Assembly: GCA_004297485.1 (NCBI GenBank) | Contig: SCTM01000086.1 | Span: 1 to 55,563, forward strand | Length of the DNA: 55,563 nt | Origin: Rhodospirillaceae bacterium | GTDB taxonomy: Bacteria; Pseudomonadota; Alphaproteobacteria; Rhodospirillales; Rhodospirillaceae | Direction of reading: 5' to 3' | Shown: positions 43,502-51,737 of the stretch, in pieces | Numbering within the stretch: position 1 is the stretch's first letter | Layout: the number at the start of each line of letters is the position of its first letter | Position numbers and translations under genes: made by a program | The notes under the pieces: model-generated | Databases searched by the model: none | What the model saw: the letters and a program-made list of their open reading frames with translations, nothing else | What the model was told of the DNA's origin: nothing

Positions 43502-44209
43502 CTAAATATCACCCTGAAGTTCGACGAGCATATCCCGGTCAACCAACCTGATGTGATTTACATCCTTCATCGTGATCAGACGGTCTTGTTTGAACTGACT
43601 GAACACGCGGCTGACAGTCTCGATAACCAGACCGAGATAGTCGGCAATGTCGGACCGGGACATCGGCAGATGGATATAACCATCGGCCCCCTCAGAACGA
43701 TCCGCCATTTCCAGAAGAAATGACGCCATACGTTCGGATGCCGATGTCCTGCATAACCGGACCATCTGGCGGCGGGCAGCCTGGAGGGCCTTGGCGGTCA
43801 GTTCGTTGAGATGCCGGGCAAGCGTGGCATCACCCTGCGCACGGGTTACGACAGCACGCCGCGGGTAGCGTTTGACAACAGACGCCGAGATGGCCTGCGC
43901 CGAGAAATAGTGCTCGCCGAAGCTATCGAATCCGAAGAAGTCGCCGGGGAGCAGGATGTCGCCGATCTGACGGCCGCCATCGGCAACGAGCTTAACCGTC
44001 CGGACGCTGCCTTCGACAACTTTGTAACAACACTCCGCGGGATCGCCCTCGGCGTAAATCTCCTGGCCGCGGCGAACGGCCATGGTCGTTCCCAAGGATT
44101 CCAGGGCCGCCAGGGGGTCCTTTGCCAGGGTGGCTCGACGGGCCACATCGGCTTCCCGCCACCCGATATTCGCCGGAACTGTGCGTGTTTGCTGGTGTAC
44201 CTGTAACAT
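43502..44209 (-). CDS. fixK: FixK-like Crp/Fnr-family transcription regulator
   Basis: The N-terminal cyclic-nucleotide-like domain shows GQEIYAEGDPAECCYKVVEGSVRTVKL and GDFFGFDSF; the C-terminal helix-turn-helix shows SRSDIADYLGLVIETVSRVFSQF near residue 188, where Glu-Thr-Val-Ser-Arg is the FNR/FixK reading of TTGAT. The N-terminal cysteine set that holds the oxygen-sensing 4Fe-4S cluster of Fnr is absent, so this is the FixK type controlled through its own synthesis by FixL/FixJ. It is transcribed divergently from fixL. It is the likely user of the boxes at 2439, 32522, 35356, 36066, 46156 and 47116. Confidence 0.9.
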   Translation of the reverse strand: MLQVHQQTRTVPANIGWREADVARRATLAKDPLAALESLGTTMAVRRGQEIYAEGDPAECCYKVVEGSVRTVKLVADGGRQIGDILLPGDFFGFDSFGEHYFSAQAISASVVKRYPRRAVVTRAQGDATLARHLNELTAKALQAARRQMVRLCRTSASERMASFLLEMADRSEGADGYIHLPMSRSDIADYLGLVIETVSRVFSQFKQDRLITMKDVNHIRLVDRDMLVELQGDI

Positions 44210-44318
44210 CCTGTTGTCTCCTGACCGAGGGTTCAGCTCTAATCCGGGGACAGGAATACGCCCGTTGTTGGGGCCCCATAATTGGGATATGTCCGTAAGG
44301 GGCCGCCCGTACGGGTTT

Positions 44319-44326
44319 CTACGTAT
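44319..44326 (-). promoter_or_regulatory. Candidate FixJ site upstream of fixK
   Basis: Read toward fixK the sequence is ATACGTAG, seven of eight bases of the rhizobial FixJ consensus GTAMGTAG as I recall it. It lies 110 bases before the fixK start in the gap between divergent fixK and fixL. The match is short; the position supports it. Confidence 0.3.
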
Positions 44327-44348
44327 AGACGGGACTTTCTAGGGGTAT

Positions 44349-45494
44349 TTGGGGATGGCATCGCCGCGCGATAGGGTTGGCAATGAGGGAACGGTACGCT
44401 TCGAAGCCCTTGTCACCGCAGCAGTCGATGGAATTATGGTCATCGACGCCGGTGGAGCAGTCCAAGTCTACAATCCTGCCTGCGAACGGCTTTTCGGCTA
44501 CGCGGCCGACGAGGTCATCGGCCATAATGTCAAGATGCTCATGCCCGCCCCTTACCAGGAGGAGCACGATGGCTATCTGGCCCACTATCACAGCACCCGC
44601 GAGAAGAAAATTATCGGCATAGGCCGCGAAGTGTTGGGACGCCGCAAGGACGGATCCACATTCCCCATGTATCTGTCGGTTGGCGAAGGTGTGCTCAACG
44701 GCAGGAGTATCTTTGTCGGCATTATCCACGACATTACGACCCAGCAGGCCGCCGAGCGCCGAATGCGGGAACTGCAAGCGGAATTGCTCCATGTCTCGCG
44801 TCTGAGCGCCATGGGGCAAATGGCGGCCATGTTGGCTCACGAATTGAACCAGCCGTTAACGGCGATCGCGAACTATATGAGTGCCGGCCAGAAGATCATC
44901 GAGAAAGGCTATGAGGCCGGCAAGGAGAGGTTACGCGAAGCCCTGAGCCGCGCCGGCGATCAAGCTCTGCGTGCAGGTCTTATCATTCAGCGGATGCGTG
45001 GTTTCGTTTCCAGAAATGAGAGCGAAAAGAACGCCGAAGACATCAAGGCCATCTTGCACGAGTCAATCGCCCTTGCTCTCCCGGAAGCTCGAAATATTCA
45101 TGTCGATGTCCACTTCCAGAAAAAGCTTCCGGCAGTTTTGGTCGACAAAATTCAAATTCAACAGGTATTGTTGAACCTTCTACGGAATGCGGCGGAAGCC
45201 ATCGAAGGGCAGCCGCGTCAGGCATTGACGATTGATACCACGACAAAGGCAAACATGGTTCAGATCAGCATTGCCGACACCGGCCCTGGCCTCGCGCCAG
45301 AAGTTCTCGCACAGCTCTTCCAGCCTTTCGTCACCACCAAACGCAACGGCATGGGAATGGGGCTCTCCGTCTGCCGACAGATCATCGAAGCGCATGGTGG
45401 CCAACTTTGGACAGAAGCCAACCCCGGTGGCGGCGCGATCTTTCTGTTCACCGTTCCCCAGGCTTCGGTGGACGAGGACGCCGCCGATGTCTGA
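44349..45494 (+). CDS. fixL: FixL-type heme PAS sensor histidine kinase
   Basis: FixL is an oxygen sensor whose heme PAS domain blocks the kinase when oxygen is bound. Residues 15 to 130 are the PAS domain with YNPACERLFGY and the heme region EEHDGYLAHYHST; H73 corresponds to Bradyrhizobium FixL H200, and the Arg of IIGIGRE (R93) to R220. The residues matching R206 and H214 are His and Lys here. The kinase core has H164 in MLAHELNQPL, then LVDKIQIQQVLLNLLRNAAEA, DTGPGL and GMGMGLSVCR. There are no membrane segments, so it is soluble. It overlaps fixJ by eight bases and diverges from fixK. Confidence 0.93.
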   Translation: MGMASPRDRVGNEGTVRFEALVTAAVDGIMVIDAGGAVQVYNPACERLFGYAADEVIGHNVKMLMPAPYQEEHDGYLAHYHSTREKKIIGIGREVLGRRKDGSTFPMYLSVGEGVLNGRSIFVGIIHDITTQQAAERRMRELQAELLHVSRLSAMGQMAAMLAHELNQPLTAIANYMSAGQKIIEKGYEAGKERLREALSRAGDQALRAGLIIQRMRGFVSRNESEKNAEDIKAILHESIALALPEARNIHVDVHFQKKLPAVLVDKIQIQQVLLNLLRNAAEAIEGQPRQALTIDTTTKANMVQISIADTGPGLAPEVLAQLFQPFVTTKRNGMGMGLSVCRQIIEAHGGQLWTEANPGGGAIFLFTVPQASVDEDAADV

Positions 45495-46098
45495 GGATGT
45501 GGTCGTTCATGTCATCGACGACGATGACGCCGTGCGGCATTCCCTAACGCTATTGCTGGAGATGTCCGGGCTATTGGCTACTGCGCATGAATCTGCCCTG
45601 GCGTTCTTGGAGGTGGTTTCCACGCTAACCACCGGCGGATGCATCATCGCCGACATCCGCATGCCCGGCATGGATGGGTTGGAATTACAACGCACGTTGA
45701 CCAAAAAAGGCGTTACTTTGCCTGTCATCATCATGACGGGCCACGCGGATGTTCCGATCGCCGTTCAAGCCCTGAAGAATGGGGCCGTCGATTTCATCGA
45801 AAAGCCCTTCAGCGACGACGTGCTTCTTACAGCCGTACGCACGGCCTTGGAGGTTAGTCAGCAAACACGGTCGACACAAACACGTGTCGTTGAAATCCAA
45901 CAGCGCCTCGATACGCTCACCGCCCGGGAGAAAGAAGTGCTGGAAGGTCTTCTGATCGGCCATCCCAACAAGACAATTGCCTTCGATCTCAGTATGAGCC
46001 CCCGTACCGTCGAGGTCCATCGCGCCCGGATCATGCAAAAAATGCAGGCCCGTAGCCTGTCGGAACTCATCCGCATGATTATGTCCGTCCGCAAGTAG
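45487..46098 (+). CDS. fixJ: FixJ-type response regulator
   Basis: FixJ is the partner of FixL and, when phosphorylated, activates fixK. The receiver has the acidic pocket IDDDDAVR, the phosphate-accepting Asp at about residue 56 (IIADIRMPGMDGLE), and the Lys in FIEKPF. The LuxR-type helix-turn-helix at about 140 to 200 shows LTAREKEVLEGLLIG and SPRTVEVHRARIMQKMQA. Length 203 is standard. The ATG at 45487 lies within the last codons of fixL, so both are translated together. Confidence 0.95.
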   Translation: MSEDVVVHVIDDDDAVRHSLTLLLEMSGLLATAHESALAFLEVVSTLTTGGCIIADIRMPGMDGLELQRTLTKKGVTLPVIIMTGHADVPIAVQALKNGAVDFIEKPFSDDVLLTAVRTALEVSQQTRSTQTRVVEIQQRLDTLTAREKEVLEGLLIGHPNKTIAFDLSMSPRTVEVHRARIMQKMQARSLSELIRMIMSVRK

Positions 46099-46155
46099 AA
46101 CGATAAGTTCGTATCGCATAAACGGAGCGCCCATTCTCTACGACCGACCGGTCTA

Positions 46156-46169
46156 TTGACCTCCGTCAA
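46156..46169 (+). promoter_or_regulatory. FNR/FixK box, TTGAC-N4-GTCAA
   Basis: TTGACCTCCGTCAA is a perfect palindrome of the FNR/FixK type. It lies between fixJ and the single-domain receiver gene, 87 bases before the TTG start of the latter, and would place that gene under FixK control. Confidence 0.68.
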
Positions 46170-46256
46170 TGCCTAAATCCTGAAGCGGCCAGATCATTGA
46201 TCCTACCCTGCCCATCCCCGTATCGGAGCGAGGCACGGTGAATGAGGTAAGGTCGC

Positions 46257-46634
46257 TTGAAGTCTGCAAACCCGACAGTGGTGATCATCGACGACGATAA
46301 CGGAGTAAGGAATTCCGTCAGATTCCTGCTTGAGCTCGACGGTTTTGCCGTGGAGGATTTCGGTTCGGCCGCCTCATTTTTTTCCAAATGCGACCTAGAA
46401 AATATCGACTGCCTGATTGTCGATCAAAGCATGCCGGAAACGACCGGACTTACGCTCACCGCGCAGCTGCGTGCCATCGGATCGAAGCTGCCCGTCATCC
46501 TGATCACCGCCTTACCCGACCCGGAAATCATAGAACAAGCCCGTGGCGTCGGCATTTATAAGGTGCTGCGCAAGCCGTTCCCGGATAACGTCCTGCCAAA
46601 GCTTATACTCGAAGCTATCGCCGCCAAACCATAG
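46257..46634 (+). CDS. Single-domain response regulator, FixT-like
   Basis: The 125-residue protein is a lone receiver domain: VVIIDDDNGVRNSVRF at the start, Asp56 in CLIVDQSMPE, a Thr in ILITALPDPE and Lys in VLRKPF. It has no output domain. In Sinorhizobium and Caulobacter, FixT is a single-domain receiver made under FixK control that inhibits FixL; the FNR/FixK box upstream and the position next to fixLJ fit that role. C45 and C52 are present. The start is TTG at 46257, with GAGG or AAGG just upstream; no ATG or GTG in this frame fits. FixT is an inference. Confidence 0.8.
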   Translation: MKSANPTVVIIDDDNGVRNSVRFLLELDGFAVEDFGSAASFFSKCDLENIDCLIVDQSMPETTGLTLTAQLRAIGSKLPVILITALPDPEIIEQARGVGIYKVLRKPFPDNVLPKLILEAIAAKP

Positions 46635-46651
46635 CTTCCGCTCAGTCGTCT

Positions 46652-47059
46652 TTATTGAAGTGGCATCCTGCCGAGCTGATCGAGGTATGCAACCAGATTC
46701 TCGATTTCAAGCGTGGTAAGCGGCAACGGCGGCATGCGCGGGTGAGGCTTGCTGAGAAATCCGCGAAAATAAGCGGGAGTCCGCGACGGGTCGTGGGCTA
46801 CGACCGCTAAATTTGGTGCCTTATCGGATACAATGCGGGCGCCCCCTAGGGCATGGCAACTCGCACATGATCGCTGCGCGATTGCGGCACCGACCTTCGG
46901 ATCGCCTATGACCGGCGATGAACTGGATGCCGATGATGCGGGAACTTTCGGTGTCCCTGCATCCGGCGGAGCGGCCATTGCCGACTGATGCGCAATTATC
47001 GATCCGCCAAGGGCGACGATTACAAGCAAGGTCGAATTCATTTCAACTTTTACCTTCAT
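46652..47059 (-). CDS. Small periplasmic cytochrome c
   Basis: The 135-residue protein has a signal peptide (hydrophobic 10 to 28, ending AMAA), a flexible Pro/Ser linker and one class-I cytochrome c domain with the heme motif CASCH at residues 65 to 69 and a candidate axial Met in HPRMPPLPL, followed by LTTLEIENLVAYLDQL. It should be an electron carrier in the periplasm. A divergent FNR/FixK box lies 57 bases before the ATG, so it is probably made under low oxygen. An internal ATG seven codons in is also possible as the start. It converges with the FixT-like gene. Confidence 0.9.
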   Translation of the reverse strand: MKVKVEMNSTLLVIVALGGSIIAHQSAMAAPPDAGTPKVPASSASSSSPVIGDPKVGAAIAQRSCASCHALGGARIVSDKAPNLAVVAHDPSRTPAYFRGFLSKPHPRMPPLPLTTLEIENLVAYLDQLGRMPLQ

Positions 47060-47115
47060 GCTTCTTATCGCCAGAAGTAGCTAAACATATGATGACCTGC
47101 CGCATATAGCCAGCT

Positions 47116-47129
47116 TTGACCTGAGTCAA
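47116..47129. promoter_or_regulatory. FNR/FixK box shared by divergent genes, TTGAC-N4-GTCAA
   Basis: TTGACCTGAGTCAA is a perfect palindromic box centred between the cytochrome c gene (57 bases to its ATG) and the small membrane protein gene (57 bases to its ATG). The nearly equal distance suggests that one site serves both directions. Confidence 0.7.
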
Positions 47130-47186
47130 AGACGCCGACGCCCCATGTATGGATAGATCATGGCCTCTCGCAGCAAGGAGGATTCC

Positions 47187-47405
47187 ATGACCCAAGGTGA
47201 ATTTATCTACTTAAGCATGGTGCTGATCGCTTTTGCGACATTTGGACTCGGTGTAGGCTGGGTATCCTGGTGGAGTGGCAGGAAGCGGCCGTCAGCGACT
47301 GACAAAGCCACATGGCAGGCCGATATCGTAGAGTTGACAATCCGGCAGCAGTCTAGTGTGACAGTCCAGCAGCCCTCGTCTAAAGTACATTCTCCGGCCG
47401 CTTAA
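47187..47405 (+). CDS. Small single-span membrane protein in the FixK regulon
   Basis: This 72-residue protein has one N-terminal hydrophobic helix (about 5 to 28, with LSMVLIAFATFGLGVGWVSWW) and a polar tail. A perfect AGGAGG ribosome site precedes ATG 47187. It resembles small subunits of membrane complexes in size and topology, but I do not recognise a family. The shared FNR/FixK box suggests a role in respiration at low oxygen together with the cytochrome. Confidence 0.7.
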   Translation: MTQGEFIYLSMVLIAFATFGLGVGWVSWWSGRKRPSATDKATWQADIVELTIRQQSSVTVQQPSSKVHSPAA

Positions 47406-47492
47406 GGGAATACAATCCTACACAGCGCGCGTCTTTCTCGCACTTAGATACCGCAATTTGCGGAGACGCCAAACAATGATGGAGAAACTCCC

Positions 47493-47777
47493 ATGACATC
47501 TGGAACAGACGCAGATATTTCTGCGCTTCGAGCGGAACTGGCGCAGTTGCGTACCGACTTCGCGAAGATTGCCGGTACTCTTCAGGATCTGGCCCGCCAC
47601 GGTAAATCCGAGTTCGCAGAGAAAGCGCAAGACTCCGCGCAGCGACTTCAGGACGAGATGAAACGGCGGACGCAGACCGTCACCGAGCTCATTGAAGAAC
47701 GGCCTGTTGCTTCGGCCCTGACATCGTTCGCGGTTGGAATGGTGTTCGGCACACTTGTTAGCGGCCGACGCACCTAA
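47493..47777 (+). CDS. YqjD/ElaB-like (DUF883-type) membrane-tail protein
   Basis: The 94-residue protein has an amphipathic, coiled-coil-like first part (residues 5 to 70, Ala/Leu/Glu/Lys-rich) and a single C-terminal membrane helix (RPVASALTSFAVGMVFGTLVSG) as in the ElaB/YqjD family, which tether ribosomes to the membrane in stationary phase in E. coli. GGAG ribosome site upstream. A YqjE-like gene follows at 27 bases, as in the yqj operon. Confidence 0.75.
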   Translation: MTSGTDADISALRAELAQLRTDFAKIAGTLQDLARHGKSEFAEKAQDSAQRLQDEMKRRTQTVTELIEERPVASALTSFAVGMVFGTLVSGRRT

Positions 47778-47803
47778 GCCGCCGCCTGTCATACTGTGCT
47801 GAC

Positions 47804-48235
47804 ATGAACCTCACGCTCTTCCGTCTTGCCATCGCACTGGCGTCCATTTTTGTGGCCAGTCTCATCGTGGCCGGAGCGGTTGTTGCACTGGGGGGATTTT
47901 CCTACGTCGCCCTTCTTAATGTAATGCCCGCACCCGCAGCGGCTTTTATCTCCATCCTGGCGTGCCTTCTCGCGGCCGTCATAATCATCATCGGCGGCCA
48001 GTGGGCCATTGGACACCGGTGTACGCCGCCCAAATCCGATACCAATGAAAATGCGCGGAACCAGCTTGAGGACGGCGCCATTCTTGAAGCGTTGGGAGGA
48101 CTCGCCGGCAAGGAGGCCGCCGACCTCATTCGCGAATATCCCCAAGCCAGCTCCCTGGCAGCCTTGGCGGCTGGATTTGCCGTAGGAGCGCACCCGGAAC
48201 TGCGCGACTTACTTCGGCGCTTTCTGGCTCGTTAG
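47804..48235 (+). CDS. YqjE-like membrane protein
   Basis: The 143-residue protein has two N-terminal transmembrane helices (about 8 to 32 and 42 to 68), a polar stretch, and a C-terminal half with EALGGLAGKEAADLIREYPQASSLAALAAGFAVGAHPEL, including a further weakly hydrophobic segment. It sits directly after a YqjD-like gene and is probably expressed with it. No enzymatic motif is visible; the family assignment rests on layout and neighbourhood. Confidence 0.6.
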   Translation: MNLTLFRLAIALASIFVASLIVAGAVVALGGFSYVALLNVMPAPAAAFISILACLLAAVIIIIGGQWAIGHRCTPPKSDTNENARNQLEDGAILEALGGLAGKEAADLIREYPQASSLAALAAGFAVGAHPELRDLLRRFLAR

Positions 48236-48367
48236 CGCACCGGCCAGCGACAAAGTCTTACGGGAAAATCCGTAAGCATCGCAGTCTTCGCCATTTCCCT
48301 AAATATTGATCGCCCCGCACCAACAGAACCAAGGACGGCTCCCGGAAAATGCCGGAGGTCCAAGATT

Positions 48368-48381
48368 TTGTCCTAGATCAA
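48368..48381 (+). promoter_or_regulatory. Weak FNR/FixK-like box before motA
   Basis: TTGTCCTAGATCAA has one good half (ATCAA) and one with a mismatch (TTGTC). It lies 89 bases before the motA GTG. A TATGAT at 48394-48399 could be a -10 element but is a few bases closer than a class II promoter would have it. Confidence 0.25.
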
Positions 48382-48470
48382 AGTGCGAATGAATATGATT
48401 GCTACAGTGGGGCAACGATTGGAGTCCGCATGACGACACGCAGTGGCGTCAAATTACGAAGGAGTCTGCC

Positions 48471-49301
48471 GTGCCTTTCAATACGAACGCCCTGATCGGA
48501 TTTTTTGGCGGGATAGCGTTGCTGATCACAGCAATATTTCTCACGAGCAATAGCCCGGTCATGTACCTGAATCCTGAGGCGGCTATGATTGTGGTCGGGG
48601 GTACACTTGCGGCGTCACTTATTTCCTATTCGTATAAACAGTTGGGAAGCGCCTTTTCCAGAGTTTGGCGCCTTCTGAAACCCGAAAGCATTATCGGCAA
48701 GGACGACATCGACGTTTTCATTCGCGTCGCCGCTCTCAAGCAAAGCGGCAGACTCCGGGCGATCGAAGACGAGATCAAGAATACATCAAGCCCCTTCATC
48801 AAGACCGGTTTGCAACTGCTCGCCGATGGAATGCCCCCCGACGACATCGTCAACGTTCTTGAATTGCGCATGAGGCACCAGGAATCAATCGAGCGCAACG
48901 AAGCCGGTGTATTTAAAACGATGGCGACATACACGCCCGCTTTTGGCCTTTCTGGAACCCTCATCGGACTGGTCAACATGTTGCGCATGATGGGTGAAGG
49001 CGCGACGCCGAAGCAGGTGGGCCTGAATATGAGTCTTGCTCTCGTGGCCACATTCTACGGCGTTGTGCTGGCGAATGGTGTCCTCAGGCCGATCGCTGCG
49101 AAGATTGAGTTGAAGACTCAGGACCGAATGCGCGTCATGGGAACCATCGTTGAGGCTTTGCATAGCATCAGCGAAGGGCGTGGATCGGCCCATATCCGGG
49201 AAATTCTCTACGCCATTGCGGCGACCTATCAAGATGATATCGGCCACCACGACACCCTCGAAGCAATGAGCGAGAAAGAACTCTATGGACCCGAATCCTG
49301 A
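48471..49301 (+). CDS. motA: Flagellar motor stator protein MotA/PomA
   Basis: MotA forms the ion channel of the flagellar stator with MotB. The 276-residue protein shows an N-terminal helix (ALIGFFGGIALLITAIFL), AAMIVVGGTLAASLISY, the large cytoplasmic loop with charged residues, and the pair of C-terminal helices FKTMATYTPAFGLSGTLIGLVNML and LNMSLALVATFYGVVLANGV, with the conserved Pro and GTL/GL motifs. This length and pattern fit the PomA/MotA group. GTG 48471 follows GGAG with ideal spacing; an upstream frame extension to 48399 is unlikely. It overlaps motB by 17 bases. Confidence 0.9.
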   Translation: MPFNTNALIGFFGGIALLITAIFLTSNSPVMYLNPEAAMIVVGGTLAASLISYSYKQLGSAFSRVWRLLKPESIIGKDDIDVFIRVAALKQSGRLRAIEDEIKNTSSPFIKTGLQLLADGMPPDDIVNVLELRMRHQESIERNEAGVFKTMATYTPAFGLSGTLIGLVNMLRMMGEGATPKQVGLNMSLALVATFYGVVLANGVLRPIAAKIELKTQDRMRVMGTIVEALHSISEGRGSAHIREILYAIAATYQDDIGHHDTLEAMSEKELYGPES

Positions 49302-50298
49302 CAATTCGCCGATCGGCGATCCAAAGCCGTCTCAAAGCTCGGCGGTCGAAGGTGACCCGTCGCAACCGGCCGCACCCGAGGTAGGAGCAGCGCCGGCGGA
49401 AGCGACTGACCAATATAAGGAAAAGGACGAACAGCACCCTCCAGCATCGGCACAGGCGGCGAAAGGAAGCATTCGCCGACGGCGGGCGCGCTTTATGGGT
49501 ACCGCCGCGACAAGCGAGGAAGGTGGCGCGGTCGACGTCTGGCTTATCAGTTATGCGGACATGGTTACGCTACTGATGACTGTGTTCATCATCTTAGTGC
49601 TGATAGCGACCGTCGGAACGGGCGGCCCGAACGGCGCGGGCGGGCCCGGCGGTCTTGAGGAAGGACCCAGTGGCGGAGGCATGAGCGGCGCGCGCGGGTT
49701 CCTCTATAATCTCTTTGAGCTACGCGCGATGTCGCCCTATGCCGACAATGATGACTATCTTCTGGTCGCGCGCGAGGGGACCGTTTCGAAACTCACCCCC
49801 GAGCAACGCGCGGCACTCACTGTGATCAAGGACCAGGATCTTGAACGTCTTCAACGCCGGCAAGATGCATTGGCGGATATCGAAAAGAATCTCGCTCATT
49901 CAAAGCTTGATCAATATGTGAAAGCGACCATAGAGGGCGACGGAATCCGAGTCTCGATTCCCGACCCGATCATCTTTGGTACCGGAGTTTCCGACGTTGA
50001 TCCTCGCGGTATGGCGGTTTTGCGGGCGCTGGTGCCGATTCTGGCTGCCGGCGACTACGCCATCGCAGTCGAAGGCCACACTGACAACACCCCCGTCTTG
50101 GCCGCCGATCGCTACCCGTCAAATTGGGAGCTTTCTGCCGGCCGCGCGGCGACCATCGTGCGGTTCCTCATTGGCTCTGGCATCGATCCCAAGCGGCTGG
50201 AAGCAGCCGGTTATGCGGACACAAGACCCATCATGAGCAATAGCACCGAGGCCGGACGGGCTCAGAATCGCCGCGTCACTTTCTTGCTACGGCTCTGA
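49285..50298 (+). CDS. motB: Flagellar motor stator protein MotB
   Basis: MotB anchors the stator to peptidoglycan. A long Pro/Ala/Ser-rich N-terminus is followed by one membrane helix (VDVWLISYADMVTLLMTVFIILVLI), in which D92 is the ion-carrying Asp. A Gly-rich segment follows, and the C-terminal OmpA-like domain contains AIAVEGHTDNTPV near residue 262, SNWELSAGRAATIVRFLI, LEAAGYADTRP and the final NRRVTFLLRL. The N-terminal extension of about 80 residues is longer than in E. coli. It starts inside motA, so both are translated together. Confidence 0.93.
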   Translation: MDPNPDNSPIGDPKPSQSSAVEGDPSQPAAPEVGAAPAEATDQYKEKDEQHPPASAQAAKGSIRRRRARFMGTAATSEEGGAVDVWLISYADMVTLLMTVFIILVLIATVGTGGPNGAGGPGGLEEGPSGGGMSGARGFLYNLFELRAMSPYADNDDYLLVAREGTVSKLTPEQRAALTVIKDQDLERLQRRQDALADIEKNLAHSKLDQYVKATIEGDGIRVSIPDPIIFGTGVSDVDPRGMAVLRALVPILAAGDYAIAVEGHTDNTPVLAADRYPSNWELSAGRAATIVRFLIGSGIDPKRLEAAGYADTRPIMSNSTEAGRAQNRRVTFLLRL

Positions 50299-50385
50299 GA
50301 CTGATTGCTAGCCGGGGATACCGCCGAGATGATTGCCGATAATGCATTAGCTGTCCCACCAATACCGCGTACCGAATGCATCGTT

Positions 50386-51633
50386 TCACTCCGGCAACAG
50401 CCACTCTCCGTTGGTCACGAAATACTTCTCTAGAGTCTCCACCCCCAGCGACTTGAGCATCTCATAGACCTTGGTTTTGATGTTCGCCCCGCCTTCCAGA
50501 TGCGGGTAGTCGGTGGAGTAACAGTAGCAGCTGGAGAGATGCGGATAGCGGGTTAAGAACGCGGCCACCGGTTCGACGATATTGTGCGGGGTCACCCGCA
50601 CGTTGCGGGCCAGATATTCAGATGGCTTCATGGATAAGGTCTGCTTAATTCGCCGGGCGAATATGGTCGTCGCCCACATATCAAGGCTGTCGGCTAGGGG
50701 CCCCAGCCAGTGCGCACCGAGCTCGATTGCGCCGAAACGCAGCGTTGGATGCCGTTCGAAGACGCCACCCATCACGATTACGGTGAGGAAATGTTCGACG
50801 GCCAGATGAAGCGTGGCATAGGAATAGGTGTCGAGGCCCACCTCAAGGGCCAGCTTGTGAGCTGCAAAGGCCGGCGCGTTGCTCCATGCCGAGGTACCGA
50901 GGAATCCCAGATCTCCACCCACATGCGCCATGATCGGCACATTGCGCTCGGCCAGCAGAGCCCAGAACGGATCGAGCTCCGGCGCAGCGGGAGACAAGCC
51001 CGCCGGTGGCGAGCCCGTGTTGATCAGAAGTCCCCGGAGACCGCGATTGATCAGACCGGTTGCCTGGCCGATCAGGTCATCCACATCCCGGGGCGCCTTA
51101 AGCATACCGACAGGCCGCAACCGATCGGGATCAAGCGCCGTCGCCCGGATCGCCCATTCGTTATACTCATCAATGCCAGCGAAACCGAGCGCCCTGGCCT
51201 CCTGCGCCGTCAGCCCATCGCCCAGAAGATTCTGCATGCTCTGAGCCATGGCGCCGCCGCCATCCGGCCCGGTGGACAAAATCTGGCCCCACAAGCCGTA
51301 GCTGGGAAAGATCAACTGGCGTCTGACGCCCATCAGATCCATGGCCTCGAGACGCCGTTCCATGTCAAAGGCACCCGGCGCACCGGTATGGCGCTGTGTC
51401 CAAACATTCTCCAGCGTCATCGGCGTGTCGTCGCCTGCCTGATCCGGCCGGAGGATGTAGCCATCACCCATCATGGCAATGAATGGTTCACAGACCTTGG
51501 ATAAGCGTGCAGCCGTAGGACCAAAGAGAGTGCCCCACAAATGCGGCGGCGCGAACTCGTGACCATCCACATCCATGGTCCGATCCAGCAGCGGAATTCG
51601 GCTCTTCAGCTCCAGTTCCGAGGCAAGGCTCAT
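50386..51633 (-). CDS. Amidohydrolase-2 family protein
   Basis: The 415-residue protein is a TIM-barrel metal-dependent hydrolase or decarboxylase of the amidohydrolase-2 (ACMSD-like) group. It shows DVDGHEFAPP where the family has its N-terminal D-x-H, IMAHVGGDLGF (metal His), GAIELGAHWLGPLADSLDMW and the C-terminal YSTDYPHLEGG with the catalytic Asp. Such enzymes act in ring-cleavage routes for aromatic compounds. ATG 51633 was chosen because AGGAGG lies six bases upstream. It diverges from the ketosteroid-dehydrogenase-like gene, so both may belong to one catabolic locus. Confidence 0.87.
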   Translation of the reverse strand: MSLASELELKSRIPLLDRTMDVDGHEFAPPHLWGTLFGPTAARLSKVCEPFIAMMGDGYILRPDQAGDDTPMTLENVWTQRHTGAPGAFDMERRLEAMDLMGVRRQLIFPSYGLWGQILSTGPDGGGAMAQSMQNLLGDGLTAQEARALGFAGIDEYNEWAIRATALDPDRLRPVGMLKAPRDVDDLIGQATGLINRGLRGLLINTGSPPAGLSPAAPELDPFWALLAERNVPIMAHVGGDLGFLGTSAWSNAPAFAAHKLALEVGLDTYSYATLHLAVEHFLTVIVMGGVFERHPTLRFGAIELGAHWLGPLADSLDMWATTIFARRIKQTLSMKPSEYLARNVRVTPHNIVEPVAAFLTRYPHLSSCYCYSTDYPHLEGGANIKTKVYEMLKSLGVETLEKYFVTNGEWLLPE

Positions 51634-51698
51634 CGGCATCCTCCTGCTTATTGGCCCGACTTCAGACGAAAAACGCCGCGATCTTTGTGTCACTCCGC

Positions 51699-51737
51699 CC
51701 AAGCCCTCATTTTCCAAGCTTATTCCATTGGGCTTGG
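51699..51737. promoter_or_regulatory. Inverted repeat in the divergent catabolic promoter region
   Basis: CCAAGCCC at 51699-51706 is complementary to GGGCTTGG at 51730-51737, with a 23-base AT-rich centre. It lies in the 367-base gap between the divergent amidohydrolase and KstD-like genes and could bind a regulator of both. The remainder of the gap (51738-52000) shows no gene; a further short AT-rich zone lies near 51860-51945. Confidence 0.3.
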
